From positions 461,501 to 525,500 of the forward strand of contig JAVYIG010000113.1 in the NCBI GenBank assembly GCA_035222895.1: a stretch of DNA of 64,000 bases, written 5' to 3'. Of this stretch, positions 26,719-38,399 are shown one piece after another (position 1 is the first letter of the stretch; the number at the start of each line of letters is the position of its first letter). Under the pieces are notes generated by a model that was given only the letters and a program-made list of their open reading frames with translations, had not been told where the DNA came from and ran no database searches. A program made the translations under genes and the position numbers. The stretch comes from Strongylocentrotus droebachiensis (taxonomy: Eukaryota; Echinodermata; Echinoidea; Camarodonta; Strongylocentrotidae).

Positions 26719-26781
26719 TAAAGATATTATTTAAAGTCGGCAGATAACGATCAACCTAAAAAATAGTCCACTTTGTCATGG
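26719..26781 (+). repeat. 63 bp direct repeat, copy 1
   Basis: It matches 27221-27283 at about 59 of 63 positions in the same orientation, offset 502 bases. The shared core includes GCAGATAACGATCAACCTAA. No terminal-repeat element of a known class was identified between the copies. Confidence 0.85.
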
Positions 26782-27220
26782 CTTCTAGTACTACGTCCCA
26801 TTTGCAGGCCAAACAAATGAAAAGGTTCAATTCCAACGGCATTTGAAAGATAATACTTATTTAGAACTTCCCTAAAAGAGAGGACTTGAAAATGTCTTTA
26901 GGTGGGAAAATAACGACTGTTAGTTGTCGAATCGACTTACATGTATGTGATACCAATACAGTAAGTATAGTCTGATTTTCAGACCATTGTACCGAATGGT
27001 TGTAAGTATGTCTGTTATTACCACAGAAGAAAAAAGCCAGTAAGTCGTTTAATAGTGTCTTACAGTGAAGTCTAGCAAGTAAACAGGTTTCCTTGCATAA
27101 TTTGAATATTAGGACTCTGCTGCCGTTTAAATTTCACAGATAGGACATACATGACATATTCATAATTCCTGCAAAGTTCTACAGAATTTGATGTTGGCTG
27201 CAAAAGGGACATAGTATCTT

Positions 27221-27283
27221 TAAAGATATTATTTAAAGTGTGCAGATAACGATCAACCTAAAAAATATTCCACCTTGTCATGG
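27221..27283 (+). repeat. 63 bp direct repeat, copy 2
   Basis: Partner of 26719-26781; see that entry for the match. The 440 bases between them have no open frame of interest. Confidence 0.85.
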
Positions 27284-27289
27284 ATTGTG

Positions 27290-29185
27290 GGAGGTCCCAC
27301 GCGAGGGGCAAATCAAGTACAAATACAAACATATTGATTGGGAAGAGTGTTAAGTTCACGCGGCGATGGGGGGCAACAACGGACTGGTATCGGGACAAAG
27401 GGGGTGCGGTAATGCCCCCTTTTAGGAGTGGGACTCTTAAGACATGTTAACGACGTTAGTCTTTCTCAGAAGCTTAAGGGGATGAAAGGGGGTTTCCAGT
27501 GATTCCATTAGAAGAAAAGGTATAAGTGGAAGGGTGCCTTTTGACAGTTTATACGCCCGAGCAGTCACCTTTCTCCTTCCTCGGCTCTCTCTTTATCTCA
27601 CCCACTCTTTTTTCCTCTCATAATATGCTACACGTTATGTCACTTATTCCGATAACGTACATGTAGTAGGCTTAACTTCTCTCGCTTATTGAAACTTTCA
27701 GTCATGGAATGGGAAGTAAAAATGGCTGCGCCGTGCATCTCATTCAAACCCCACTCATATACTTGTTCCCTGTCACATCCCTCCTTTCCCTCCTTTTTTC
27801 CTCCTTTTTATTTTGTCTATCCCTCCCCTTGTCCTCTTATAACCTTCTTTCTATACCCTTCCCTCTTTTCTTTTCTTTTCTTTCTCTCTGCTACGCAACT
27901 CCTATGCAGCTATTTTAAGAAAATCTTATGTTATCAAATTACTTGTTTAAAGACGGAACGTTGCTTACCTCCGTGAGGATAAAACAACACATACAATTTA
28001 TTTCTCCCTCTACCGAGTCTGCACATTTTGTTTTATTTCTAAAGTTCAATATTTCAGAACTATTAAGAAATCATGCCAATATTTGAACGGGATGGGACCA
28101 TCGCAAAAATATGCGGACATTAACAAAGTTGATAGTGCAGGAAAGATAAGTTTTGCCTACGAAATATAATAATATAGACAATCAAAACAAAAAATGGAGA
28201 TGGCAAACGTCCCGTGCCCCATAGGCCACGCTAATAATTAAAATTGAATTTGTGAACAGAAGCAGACAATGAATTGTATCACTTACCCTAGACTATCCAA
28301 AATGTTGACAATTCCACTTGATAACTACAGTCACAACAATCCAAACTGTGAATAATATTCCCACCGAACCTCTACGTGCAGCAATTCTTTTGAAATTGAA
28401 ATGAAAATACTACATACTGCCAATAAATATACGTTTGACTGAAGAGCGACTCACGCATTGCACAATGATACTAGATTATGAATGTACACTGAATGGAATC
28501 CGTCTCCCCACGTTTTAAATACCCCGGGCACACAATCGCGACCGATACCAACCCGATGAAAGACAGAACAAAAAGTGAATTACACCGATATGACAAAACA
28601 TTGAACGCTATATGGAAACGGATTTGAGTCGGTTAGGAAGTGTGACTGACACCGAGGGCATTAGGTGAATCGATTTCCTAACACCCACATTCAAAATATT
28701 TTCGTTGGCATTGTTGTCCTTCCAAATGGTCCATGAAGCTGCCACAACACAGTTATGTCAAACTTTTAACCCATCCCCCGCAATAGTCATGTACGTCCTC
28801 ACCGGGGAGGATTCAGGCTTTTGTAAAGGAAGGAAGGGGGGGGGGGGCATGATTCCCATCCCGAGTAAAGAATGGTTATCAACTTGAGGGTCTAGGTTTT
28901 GACGATGGGTTATTTCTTCTCTGTTATTTAGTAATGGTATATGCCACATTGATATTAAGGGAGAGGGAGCAGGGACTGTTTGCCCCTCCCAATGCGCCCC
29001 TGAATGTCCCGACATATTTACTAACCCCCCCCCCCCCCTACTAGCCGCTTCCTTCCTCGAAGTATCGCATTCCGCTTGGTAAAAAGAATATTCCACTTGA
29101 TGCAGTCATCCCCCAAATTACTAATGTTCTACCACAAAATGAATATATATGGATTTTGGAACAATCTTAATGCATCATCGTATGA
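27290..29185. other. Gene-free stretch
   Basis: A pyrimidine-rich block lies at 27750-27900. A possible decayed GTGTGACTG-ended foldback lies at about 28529-28660 (GGGCACACA left, AAGTGTGACTGACACC right). A G11 run is at about 28838 and a C12 run at 29026-29038. No coding signal. Confidence 0.45.
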
Positions 29186-29189
29186 GTAA

Positions 29190-29265
29190 GGGGATATGAG
29201 TTGGTCCAGTGGTTTTCCGGTCTTCCGTAAGCCGACCGGGGTTCGAATCCCAGTCTTCCGTGTAT
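29190..29265 (+). mobile_element. tRNA-derived SINE head
   Basis: A near-perfect A-box TGGTCCAGTGG (29202-29212) is followed by a perfect B-box GGTTCGAATCC (29240-29250). The flanks do not pair as an acceptor stem and the anticodon arm is irregular, so a SINE or tRNA pseudogene is more likely than a working tRNA. Confidence 0.55.
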
Positions 29266-29329
29266 AATGAAGTTAAAAGTTTCTCCCAGTTGAAGACAAA
29301 TCAAATATCATTCCACTAATACAAGGTGT

Positions 29330-29432
29330 CAGAGTATAACTTCGGACTATAAGATCACAAGGAACGGGGTTCGAATCCCTGCCTCGTCACATGACAAGAC
29401 ATCAATCTATATTTGCCACTCTCCACCCAGTG
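29330..29432 (+). mobile_element. tRNA-derived SINE fragment, same family as 35465-35706
   Basis: A B-box GGTTCGAATCC (29368-29378) is followed, after about 33 bases, by TTTGCCACTCTCCACCCAG (29412-29430). The same 19 bases lie at the same place in the body of the minus-strand SINE at 35.6 kb. The copy breaks off soon after. Confidence 0.6.
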
Positions 29433-29667
29433 GTGGTGAATAACCACAGCTTCGCACATCGCTTAAAAATACTAGTATTCGCCTCCAAATAAGTGTTATT
29501 ATGATATTTCATTAAAGGTATTCAACAGTTTGTCTAATAGGATGCATGCGTTGATCTACCTGATACAATATTGCCTGGAAGGGATATTTCAGAGGATGTA
29601 ACAATACGATCTTTTAATGTCTTGATAGAGAAATTCTACTTTAAAAAACAGAACTTCGAGTCAACGC

Positions 29668-29823
29668 GATCGCATATTAGTAGACTTTCGAAAAATCAAC
29701 ATGATCACCTTCAGGGCATTATTAATACCCTATTGTATATCCCATAAAAATCAATGGTGATGGACTATAAGGTTATTGAAATTGCCATATAAGGTTGATT
29801 TTTGTCGAAAGCCTTTGCGATCA
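29668..29823. mobile_element. Miniature inverted-repeat element, family shared with 388-560
   Basis: The left arm (29668-29700: GATCGC, then GACTTTCGAAAAATCAAC) mirrors the right arm (29794-29822: GTTGATTTTTGTCGAAAGCC, then TTTGCGATC). The internal ATAAGGTTATTGAAATTGCC matches the element at 0.4-0.56 kb. Confidence 0.65.
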
Positions 29824-30184
29824 TGTTTAACCATGAATGGCAAAATTATACATAGCTTTCAATCGGGAAAGAAGTATATTTCACGCGGTGTTTTTGATTG
29901 CAAAGTTATATTACTGTGCATAGCACTTTGGAATGAATCATCCTTCATTAGCTAAGAATAAACGATGTTGAGGAATTTCAAGTAGGACTAAAGAAATATC
30001 GGTCGCGACATTGTGTCCCCAACCGCAAATAGGTGGTGTCGAGTGTTGTTAAGATTTAATATGATAAATGGTCATTATTCTCCGACAATAATCTGGTAAA
30101 CATGGACTTTGGGAAAGGACTTGTAAGTTTTAGAACCTCCAGACCTTTTTTTTTTTATCGCAATAAGGTTAAATGAGGCCATCC

Positions 30185-30522
30185 AAAGTGTTGGGAGCCC
30201 AAAGGAATTTATGGTAAACATTCATTTTGATTGCATAATGAAGTGAAAGAGGATGTCATTTAATACTGACTTCTGCAAGTATTTTCAGAATAAATGTGTT
30301 TGAAGGCGAATATTGATGAAAGAAGACAAAATTAAGGTTTTCTGCGTACAACACAAGACCCAAGTTTTGAATTCTTTCATCAATATTCGTCTTCGAACAC
30401 ATTTCTTTTGAAAGTCCTTTCAGAGTTGAGTGTTATATGACACTCTCTTTCACATCATTACACAATTTAAGTGAACTTTTGCCATCAATATTTTAAAGCG
30501 AAATTGGGGCTTCCAACACTTT
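30185..30522. mobile_element. Foldback (MITE-like) element, 338 bp
   Basis: The ends AAAGTGTTGGGAGCCC and GGGGCTTCCAACACTTT are inverted copies. A strong inner arm pair surrounds the centre: GTGTTTGAAGGCGAATATTG on the left with CAATATTCGTCTTCGAACAC on the right. No coding capacity. Confidence 0.7.
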
Positions 30523-30681
30523 AAAAGGGGCTTTAAGTTAATTTAGTGACAGTGAAAATAAATAATTTATTTGTTTTCCTTTCATGAAGTGTGAACAGAT
30601 CAAATAAAATGAACTGCGACCCAGTTTTGTCATGAATACAAACCGACAGAATTATAGAGTTTCTATTGTTTTAATATTTTC

Positions 30682-31090
30682 GTTTGTTTTGTAATTTTCT
30701 ACATGGTTAACATTACAAATACAATGTTGGTAATTATGGTATACATGAGCCTAAACATATATGAAATGTAAATTGTGATGCAAATAAACTAATTTCTAAT
30801 TTGGTTTGTGATTTTCTGCATGGCTAACAAAAACAAATATAATGTTTATGATATGCACGATCCAAACAGACATGAACTCTAAAGGACATTCCTGTAAAAA
30901 TCTTGTTCCTTATTTGGTTTGTAATTTTCTGCAAGAGTAGTAGAAACAAAGGCGATATTGACATAATACATACGCTTAACAGGCATAACATTTAAAAGAG
31001 ATATAAATGTGAATAATTTCAATTTTATTGTTTGATTTGTGATTTGCTGCGTCGCTAACAAAAATAATATGACACCGGCATTATGCAGGG
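30682..31090 (+). repeat. Degenerate tandem array, about 118 bp unit, four copies
   Basis: The landmark TTTG(G/T)TTTGT(A/G)ATTTTCTGC with a following GCTAAC/GTTAAC recurs at about 30682, 30801, 30913 and 31031. The spacings are 119, 112 and 118 bases. Copies differ at many sites, so the array is old. Confidence 0.75.
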
Positions 31091-31094
31091 GCCT

Positions 31095-34000
31095 ATAAAA
31101 CATGCAGAATTGAAGGATTGTAATGTTTGAGTTTTTTGTATATTCAAAGTATAATGATGGAAAAGATTGTGGCAAAGCGATTGACATTATTAAAAATAAA
31201 AATAAAGAAGCCTGTGAAAATATGGGTGTGGCCAGTACCCCCCCCCCCCCCATAGTGACTGGTTAAGGGGGGGGGCACCACAGACGTTCCATAACCCATC
31301 CCCTTTTGATACCTTAACTGCACAAAATTGACATTTATTTGGTAATTTTGTTAAAGCATTGTGGCCCCTTGAGGCCTACAGAATCCTAGATACCCCCTTG
31401 CCCCTCCCCCATTACAATAATCCCGCTACGCCATCACCATTGAACAACCGGTGTGATTAAACAGAGCTTTGATTGTTAGACTAACATTTTTCGACGCAAT
31501 CACACGCTAATGCCTGTAAATCATTGATTATGGCGGCCGTCTTTTTAACACTTACAGACCAAGGCAAGGCCCCTCACAATCACACGTTAAATTAATTATC
31601 CCAAATACCGTTACTCATGAGTCAACCAAGAAGTAAGCTTAATTCTCTTATCCAAACTATTGACATAGTGCACACAGAATAAAATTGAAGGATTTTTACC
31701 GCACCCAAAATATATTAAAAGGAAACGAATCCAGAATATAGGCCTACTTGAAAAAGGACTACATTCTGTAAGGAACTTCTTAGAATTTATTTGTATCATC
31801 GATGAGAAAGGCAGCAAATATCTTTCTTTTTTCACAAGGTGAATGTATACGAATGGGACTATTTAGAACTTTGAAGACTAATCGGACGAGCTACAGTGTA
31901 TTGTTTACACAGTCACAACTTCTATAACGAAATAATTACATTTTATTTTACTAAATAAATAGTAAAATACAAGATTAAAAATCGCTCAGGAATGACTGAT
32001 TATACAGCTCACCTTTGCACGAAATCTTACAACCAGTGAACTTTAATGACATAAATTATAAACATTCGGGGCTAGATTTTGACTAAATTTAAGATTTAAT
32101 TTTGCAGAGTAAATTTGAAGTCTGCTCTAATTCAGTCGTCCTAAGGAGTCAATAATTCCGAGAACTAAATGTCCATATTTATTCATATTTTTCTTTCATA
32201 ATTCTCGATATATTCAAACCCGATGTGAAAAAACTATATTTAATATAATACTATTTAAATTTTGATGCGACTTGATAACTTGCTTGATTTTAAACATAAA
32301 AGCGTGGGAGAAAAGTGCACATGACTTCTAGCGAGTAACTCCATGATTCGTGACTTCATCCATGTATCTGTTAAATCTTTATTGGTTAGTTGCGGAAGTA
32401 GTCGGATTCGTTCAATGATGTTGCAGTGAGCAATTCAGGAACATTAGTAAGACAGGGGCTTTAGAGTTAAAACAAAAACAAAAAGGAGGGGAAAACATGA
32501 TGCAGAAATTGTGCCTAAATCGCGTACATGTTTAGTGTGGCTTTAATGGAATTTTCTGGCAACAATAGTACGCCATTGCAAAAAAAAAGAATGAAACGGT
32601 TGGTGTTGATGTTATGTCTATATGGTGTTAATGAAATATTTTGAAATTGTTCGCAGTTAAAGAGGGGAGGTGAGTGGGGGGGGGGGGGGTGAGTGGGGGG
32701 GGGGTCTTAATTGTATAGTCATGAAAGTAGCAATATTAATTTGTACCATTTCCTAAAATAACAGTCTGCCTGTTTTCAATATTATTTTCAGTGATGAATT
32801 ACATTACTTTGCTAAACATGCAGATCGAAAGAACCCCCCCCCCCCACCTCATCTTTGAAACCAAACTTCAATTCCTTTTAGAGCAAATTGTTTTAAAGGT
32901 ATGCATTGATTCTATTATTTTGCACATTCTGAGAAAAAAAAATCAGCGTGGTCTTCTTATCATGACGTGAGGGGGGGGGGTGCAACTTTCCTACTATACA
33001 TATCTGTATTTTTACTTATTAATAACAAGAATTAAAAATATAACAGGCTATGTCAGCAGGAGTAGTAATTTATGTTATTAGTTATCACCTTCCTGGCCCA
33101 TTGTCATGGAACTTAAGTTATGGATATGTTGAAATTAATATCATTGTTCTTTACTTTTAATGTTTGTACTCGGAATATGTTTTAAAATGAATCACGCATG
33201 ACATTATTTTGCCATAAATCATTGACTCTGGGTAGCGTTATATCCTGTGCGCAACTCTCAAAAGTTTCAAGTCACGTGACTCTTGTGCACTACGGAAGAG
33301 GGGATGGGGGTAATGTATTGTGGTAAGGGGTGCAGGTCACTGGGGGAATGTTCCCCTCCGAGTTGGCCCGAGCTTCTTCCGAAACATGTGAAATCAATGA
33401 ATCAACATTAAGCATGCATATCAACTACTTAAATACCCCCACACAATGCGCACACTTATATATTCGGTGACATTTTCATAGGCGGTTAAGCAGTACCAAT
33501 ATTTGGTGAGCAAATACTCGTTTGGTACGTGCACTATAGTGTAAGCAGCGAGAAGGGATAAGATAAGCACCACAAAACGCAAGCCTATAAATACAACTAC
33601 ATGTATAATAAGCACAGTTATTATACGACTCTGGTATTTCTACGCTCTGTCTAACAATAAAAGGACATTTTAAATCTGTATACCACAAAGGTTAACTGTT
33701 CTGGTATCGAAGCCGTAGAATGCTAGGTCGCGCAATGATCGGTCGTTTTAAAAACTCGGTATTCATTGAATTCTGTTGTGAAGATCTAGGCCTATTGTAA
33801 TGCCAAGAAAAAGTTTAAAACAGCTTATAAAAACTGGCGCAAATCCCGCCGTCAGTGAATAATGTCTGCATAACAAAAGCCTCTTGCACTAGAGAGAGCT
33901 GTAACATTATCGCCCAGACACGGACCAATAATCGAAAAGATAATATGAACTTTTCCCCTTTCTGGTCATGTTTTAAACTCTAATACATAGGCCTAAGTCT

Positions 34001-35460
34001 TCCCTTTAGCGAGTGATGTACCAGCGTTGCGTTCTGTTATATTTCGACACCAAAACGACATGAAAACATCTACGAGCATCACATATCGCACAGGATTATG
34101 GGGTGCACCAAGTATAATGCAGTCGTATTATCAAATTACATACTTGCTGAATACAATCTGTTTGGATTTCACATTTCTAGAACCTGACACAATAATAGAA
34201 GGATACACTTGGCAAGTTGTTCCCATGGCATAGGCCTATATATTTCCTCTACAATCTACAACTTTGACTCTTTAAAAGCTTGTTTTACGAAAATTGTTGT
34301 AGACTGAATATTGCAGCACAGTGAAATTTCAATATTTTGCATAGGACGACTTTTGTTTTGTTTTAATGGCAAAGGGAAATGGGGGGGGGGGGGGCTAGTG
34401 TGCCAGAAGGCTAAACAGAAGTGATAGGCTCATGTTAAACATATTATGTTAAATATGTGCCCAGGAAATCATTCTAAAAAATACATATGGGGGGGGGGGG
34501 CTGCCACCCATGCCCCCTCGTTGGTTATATTCATGATTTTTAAAGGTTGTTATTAGATATTAATAAACAAAATGAGGGATGATATATATTTACTTTCACC
34601 TACTCGGGTTTTGGGGTCAGACTGTCTGGGGTACAATGTCGAAAACTCATTGTCCTTGCTTGCTCTTTATTATGTAGAGATTACACATCTGTTAAACCGA
34701 TACAATGGTCGGATAAACATGGGCTATAATCACTCAGGCAAAGTAATCATGATGTAACGATGTTTCACATTCAGAACATGCACGATCAGGCAGTACCAAA
34801 TCCATGTACATGTTGCTGGCTCATGTTCGGTTTAAAGCAAGTCAATTTTCCACCCCTACCGCAATTGCAACCAACAAACTAGTGTAACTTCTCCAATTCC
34901 TATGCCAGTTGGGTTTGAAGTGGGGAGGGGGGGGGGGGGGGGGACTGGGCTGTTTTTGCTCCCCTAAATTAAGCCACTCCCTACGAAAATGATAACAAAA
35001 ATACATGAACCGTGATAAGGTGTGTATAAAGGGATTATATTATTTTAGAATGATAGTAATAGAAAACAAACAAAACAAACAAAAACAAAAATTCAGGATA
35101 CACTTGGCAGATCACGTTAATTGTTTGTTATTATTATCATTTTTTGGTTATTGTTAACATGATACGACAACATCGAATAAGCTGGGTCCCTGTTGTGTTT
35201 GTTGTGTAGATATGTTGTGCATACCTTAGCCAAACTTGTGTACAAAGGCCATGTAAGTCATTAGTAACTGGTTCAAACCTCTCTGAGTGACAGCTATTGA
35301 CCTTTATCGGAATGAGGCCCTTCTTTGATCAGGTGTAATCATTGGCGTAGCGTATGAGGGGGCGGAGGGGCATGTGTCCCATTCAAATTGAAATGATAAG
35401 ACTCAGAAAGAGGAGGGGAGACAGAGAGAAGAGTGGGAAGAGTGAAATGAGGAATAATGT
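31095..35460. other. Gene-free stretch, rich in G/C homopolymers
   Basis: C12 at 31240-31251, G-runs at 31267, 32678-32689, 32695, 32969, 34381-34394, 34490 and 34928-34943 (about G16), and C-runs at 32835. No coding frame of interest; the frames at 33421-33688 and 34027-34233 have no family signature. Confidence 0.5.
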
Positions 35461-35464
35461 ATAA

Positions 35465-35706
35465 TAATAATTTTGTTTACCCAGGGAAGCCTTTATCAGC
35501 ATCAATGCTGTTCTTCCTGAAGTGATTATCATTATTATTACCCCGCTGCACATAACTGCCAGGCACCCATTTGAACCTGGGTGGAGAGTGGCAAATGTGG
35601 ATGAATGTCTCACCCGGACCTTAGTGCCGGGCTAGGATTTGAACCCTCAATTGAAGAATCGAGGGTCAAGTGAATAAACTACGTAACCACGACACCTCCA
35701 CTACGG
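35465..35706 (-). mobile_element. tRNA-derived SINE, near full length
   Basis: Read on the minus strand from 35706: an A-box-like GTGTCGTGGTTACG, a B-box-like GGGTTCAAATCC, then a body with TTTGCCACTCTCCACCCAG (35595-35577), ATGGGTGCCTGGCAG, (ATT)n-like tracts and a 3' end at about 35465 in (ATT)n. It is the most complete SINE in the window and shares its body with 29330-29432. Confidence 0.7.
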
Positions 35707-35737
35707 CACTAGAATGAGAGAGAAATTAGTAAGACTT

Positions 35738-35742
35738 AGAGA

Positions 35743-35782
<40 letters not shown>

Positions 35783-35787
35783 TAGAA

Positions 35788-35820
<33 letters not shown>

Positions 35821-35821
35821 T

Positions 35822-35865
<44 letters not shown>

Positions 35866-35866
35866 G
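35738..35866. repeat. (GA)n array with 48 bp higher-order unit, then G11
   Basis: GA runs are punctuated by AAAGAGAGATAGAAAG twice, about 48 bases apart, showing duplication of a longer unit. The array ends in a G-run at 35856-35866 that adjoins a tRNA-like head on the minus strand. Confidence 0.9.
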
Positions 35867-35945
35867 TGATGATATGACCCCTCTTCGAAGATCAGTGCCC
35901 CGCCCCTTGCCGATTAAACCGATGTCGCGCCAGTTGGTGTGATAC
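35867..35945 (-). mobile_element. tRNA-like SINE head joined to C-run and (CT)n
   Basis: On the minus strand an A-box-like TGGCGCGACATCGGTTTAAT is followed by a poor B-box (GAAGAGGGGTCATATC), ATCACC, C11 and then (CT)n. The ATCxCCCC end matches that of the head at 18026-18112. Confidence 0.4.
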
Positions 35946-35949
35946 CAAC

Positions 35950-37204
35950 TTTCGCATCTGTTTCTATATATTAAACATGTGACGTACACTTAAAGGTAAC
36001 TTTTGGCTATCGGAAATATTTCCTGACTTAGCATCAACAAGACACGGAGACATCCCAAAATATTACTTAAATATATCTAAAAGATTATACAGACATTCTG
36101 ACTATTAAATAGACCTACACAATACAATTTAAAGGGTCAATTGAATAGACCTCTTCTATTTCAGGCACATGGCAATCTCATTATACCACCCCTCTGATAT
36201 TATAAGCCAGGAGTGAAAAGGAGAAGAAACATAGAAGGTTTTCGAAGTGTTTTCAATGGTATGTCGGTACATTTCAGTCTGTTGGTATGACAGATAAATG
36301 CGAACAAACACCGACTACATTATAATTAAGATCATTATCATCATCATCATCAACGATAACAACACTAAAATAATACAATGTTTTAATTATTATTGTAACA
36401 TAATAATGCAATCTCAAGGAAAAAAAATATATAGAAGTTAAAAAGAAAAGAAGAGGAGAAAACAAAAGAAGGACAAGGAAGGAGAAGAAGAAGAAAAGGA
36501 AGAAGAAGAAAAGGAAGAAGAAGAAGAAATTCCAATAAATGTAACGAAACAGTCATTCAACTCGTCAAAACAAACGATTCGGCCTCGTCCGGACAACTCG
36601 ACAACTCGACATTCAACAGAACAAAACTCGGACGATGAAATTATATTTCATTATAGGATTAACGTAACTTACCTTGCTGTTATGCAGTTAAGTCCAATAA
36701 GGTAAAAGCACCGCTATGATAACTAAAATCCCATATTTATTGCGTCTAGAATGCCTGTATCGTGCACTGAGCTCGAATGTGGAGATTAGACCCGTATATA
36801 TCGTGTGTACTGCTGGCTCTCGTCATAAAGCAAATGCTAGCTTCAGATAGTGCACACTGTAAATACCAGGAATGAATAGGGACGGTAACAAACCACGGGA
36901 GCGTATAATACGCCATAAAGACGGGTCTTTAAAGCCCAATGCACACATAGCACCACTCGTAGACATACACATTATGAAAGGGAATCGCCCAAGCAAAGAG
37001 ATAGTGGGCTTTCAAAAGTTTGATTTGTTTGGGTGAAGGAGAGAGAGAGAAAGAGAAAGAGACTATGAATGGTCATTATAATCAGAGGAAAGCGATCTTA
37101 AGAGGGGCACTCATGATGGCGATGGCAATGTAACAAAGAAGGAGAGTGGTTGATGAGCCCGTGGAATTGGGATGTTTATATAGGGAGAAAAGCAAAGAAA
37201 GAGT

Positions 37205-37249
<45 letters not shown>

Positions 37250-37890
37250 GGGAGGCACTATGCATTTCCTTTTATTTTATAAGATAATTATCTCGGACTA
37301 GCTTCTTTGGAAAAGAATTCCTCATTTATCATAAAAGATCCTTATTGTTTGATTACTCGTTAAGACTCATCATAATGGAATTAAAAACACAGTTTACATT
37401 ATAACAGGAGAAGGTAAAATAAAACAAAATACACATAACACAACAAGAAACAGAAGAACAAGAAGAACGAACGCAACAACGAAGCAAAAAAAGAAAAAAA
37501 ACTAATACAATCACATTGCATTCCTAATGAAAAACAAGGATTTCGAGTTCACTTGTTTTGACATACGTATGGGGGAGTAATATCAAAATACAAAGTTCGC
37601 TCGACGTAGGCAGGGGTATTGTTTCACTTTAATACGAAACATCAGTGGCGTTGCGAGTGTTCAGTTATTGAGGGGGGGGGGGGGGGGCACTGGCAAGTAG
37701 GGGCGGGGGTTGGTGGGACTGGAAAGTAGATACAATATGAGTGAACAACGATATAGAAATAGGTGATAATTATGAGGGGGGGGGGGTTACATCTTCTTTC
37801 ACGTTGCATTTCCTTTTTTTTTCATCATTTAAATACAACACAATCGGAAATAATAAACCTTGACTTATACATCACCTTTTCGAATAAGCG
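35950..37890. other. Gene-free stretch
   Basis: It contains GAA-type repeats (36470-36530), perfect (GA)n at 37207-37244, A/C-rich tracts near 37430-37500 and G-runs at about 37671-37687 (G16) and 37776. No coding signal. Confidence 0.5.
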
Positions 37891-37899
37891 AACACTACA

Positions 37900-38390
37900 C
37901 AGACAAATTACTACTACTACTAAAGCGCATAATAATCATCGAAGACAATCCTCTATGCGCTTTACATTATTACATTCATACAATTTACATTACCGAATAC
38001 AATTTACATAAACTACATTATTACATACCAATTATAGATAATTGCATTATTACATACAAATTACAAATTAAATTATATCAAATGATATTCCACTACAACA
38101 AATAATAATTACTTTAAAAATAGAAAAGTTTTGACAGCAGTCTTAAACATTGCAAGTGAGTAAATCTTTCTTATTTCTAAAGGTAGAGAATTCCAGAGTA
38201 CAGGAGCGGAGACTGAAAACGCTCTGTTGCCATAATGTCTGTGTGTTAGTAGGCGTAACAGAAAGAATATATTGAGAGGATAATGATAGTAACATAATCT
38301 CTTTAAGCAGTACAGAAGGGTATTAAAAGTGTCTTTAGTTTGATTCCTCGAAAGTTTTTGCGATAGTTTAGTCGATGTAAGGAGGGGAGG
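37900..38390 (-). mobile_element. Non-LTR retrotransposon (CR1/L2-type) 3' end with ORF2 C-terminus
   Basis: Reading the minus strand from about 38360 to 38109 gives about 80 uninterrupted codons that end in a stop at 38109-38111. The motif RAFSVSAPVLWNSLPLEIRK, followed by SLAMFKTAVKTFLF, is the typical C-terminal tail of CR1/L2-like ORF2 proteins. A 3' UTR of about 200 bases follows and ends in a hairpin, GTAAAGCGCATAGAG paired with TATGCGCTTTA, and a (TAG)n-type tail near 37905. Reverse transcriptase and endonuclease are absent, so the copy is 5'-truncated, as is usual for these elements. Confidence 0.85.
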
Positions 38391-38399
38391 GGGGGGGCA

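Noticed and set aside
29190-29265. Functional tRNA gene
   Set aside because: The A and B boxes are good but the acceptor and anticodon stems do not form, so a SINE head or pseudogene fits better.
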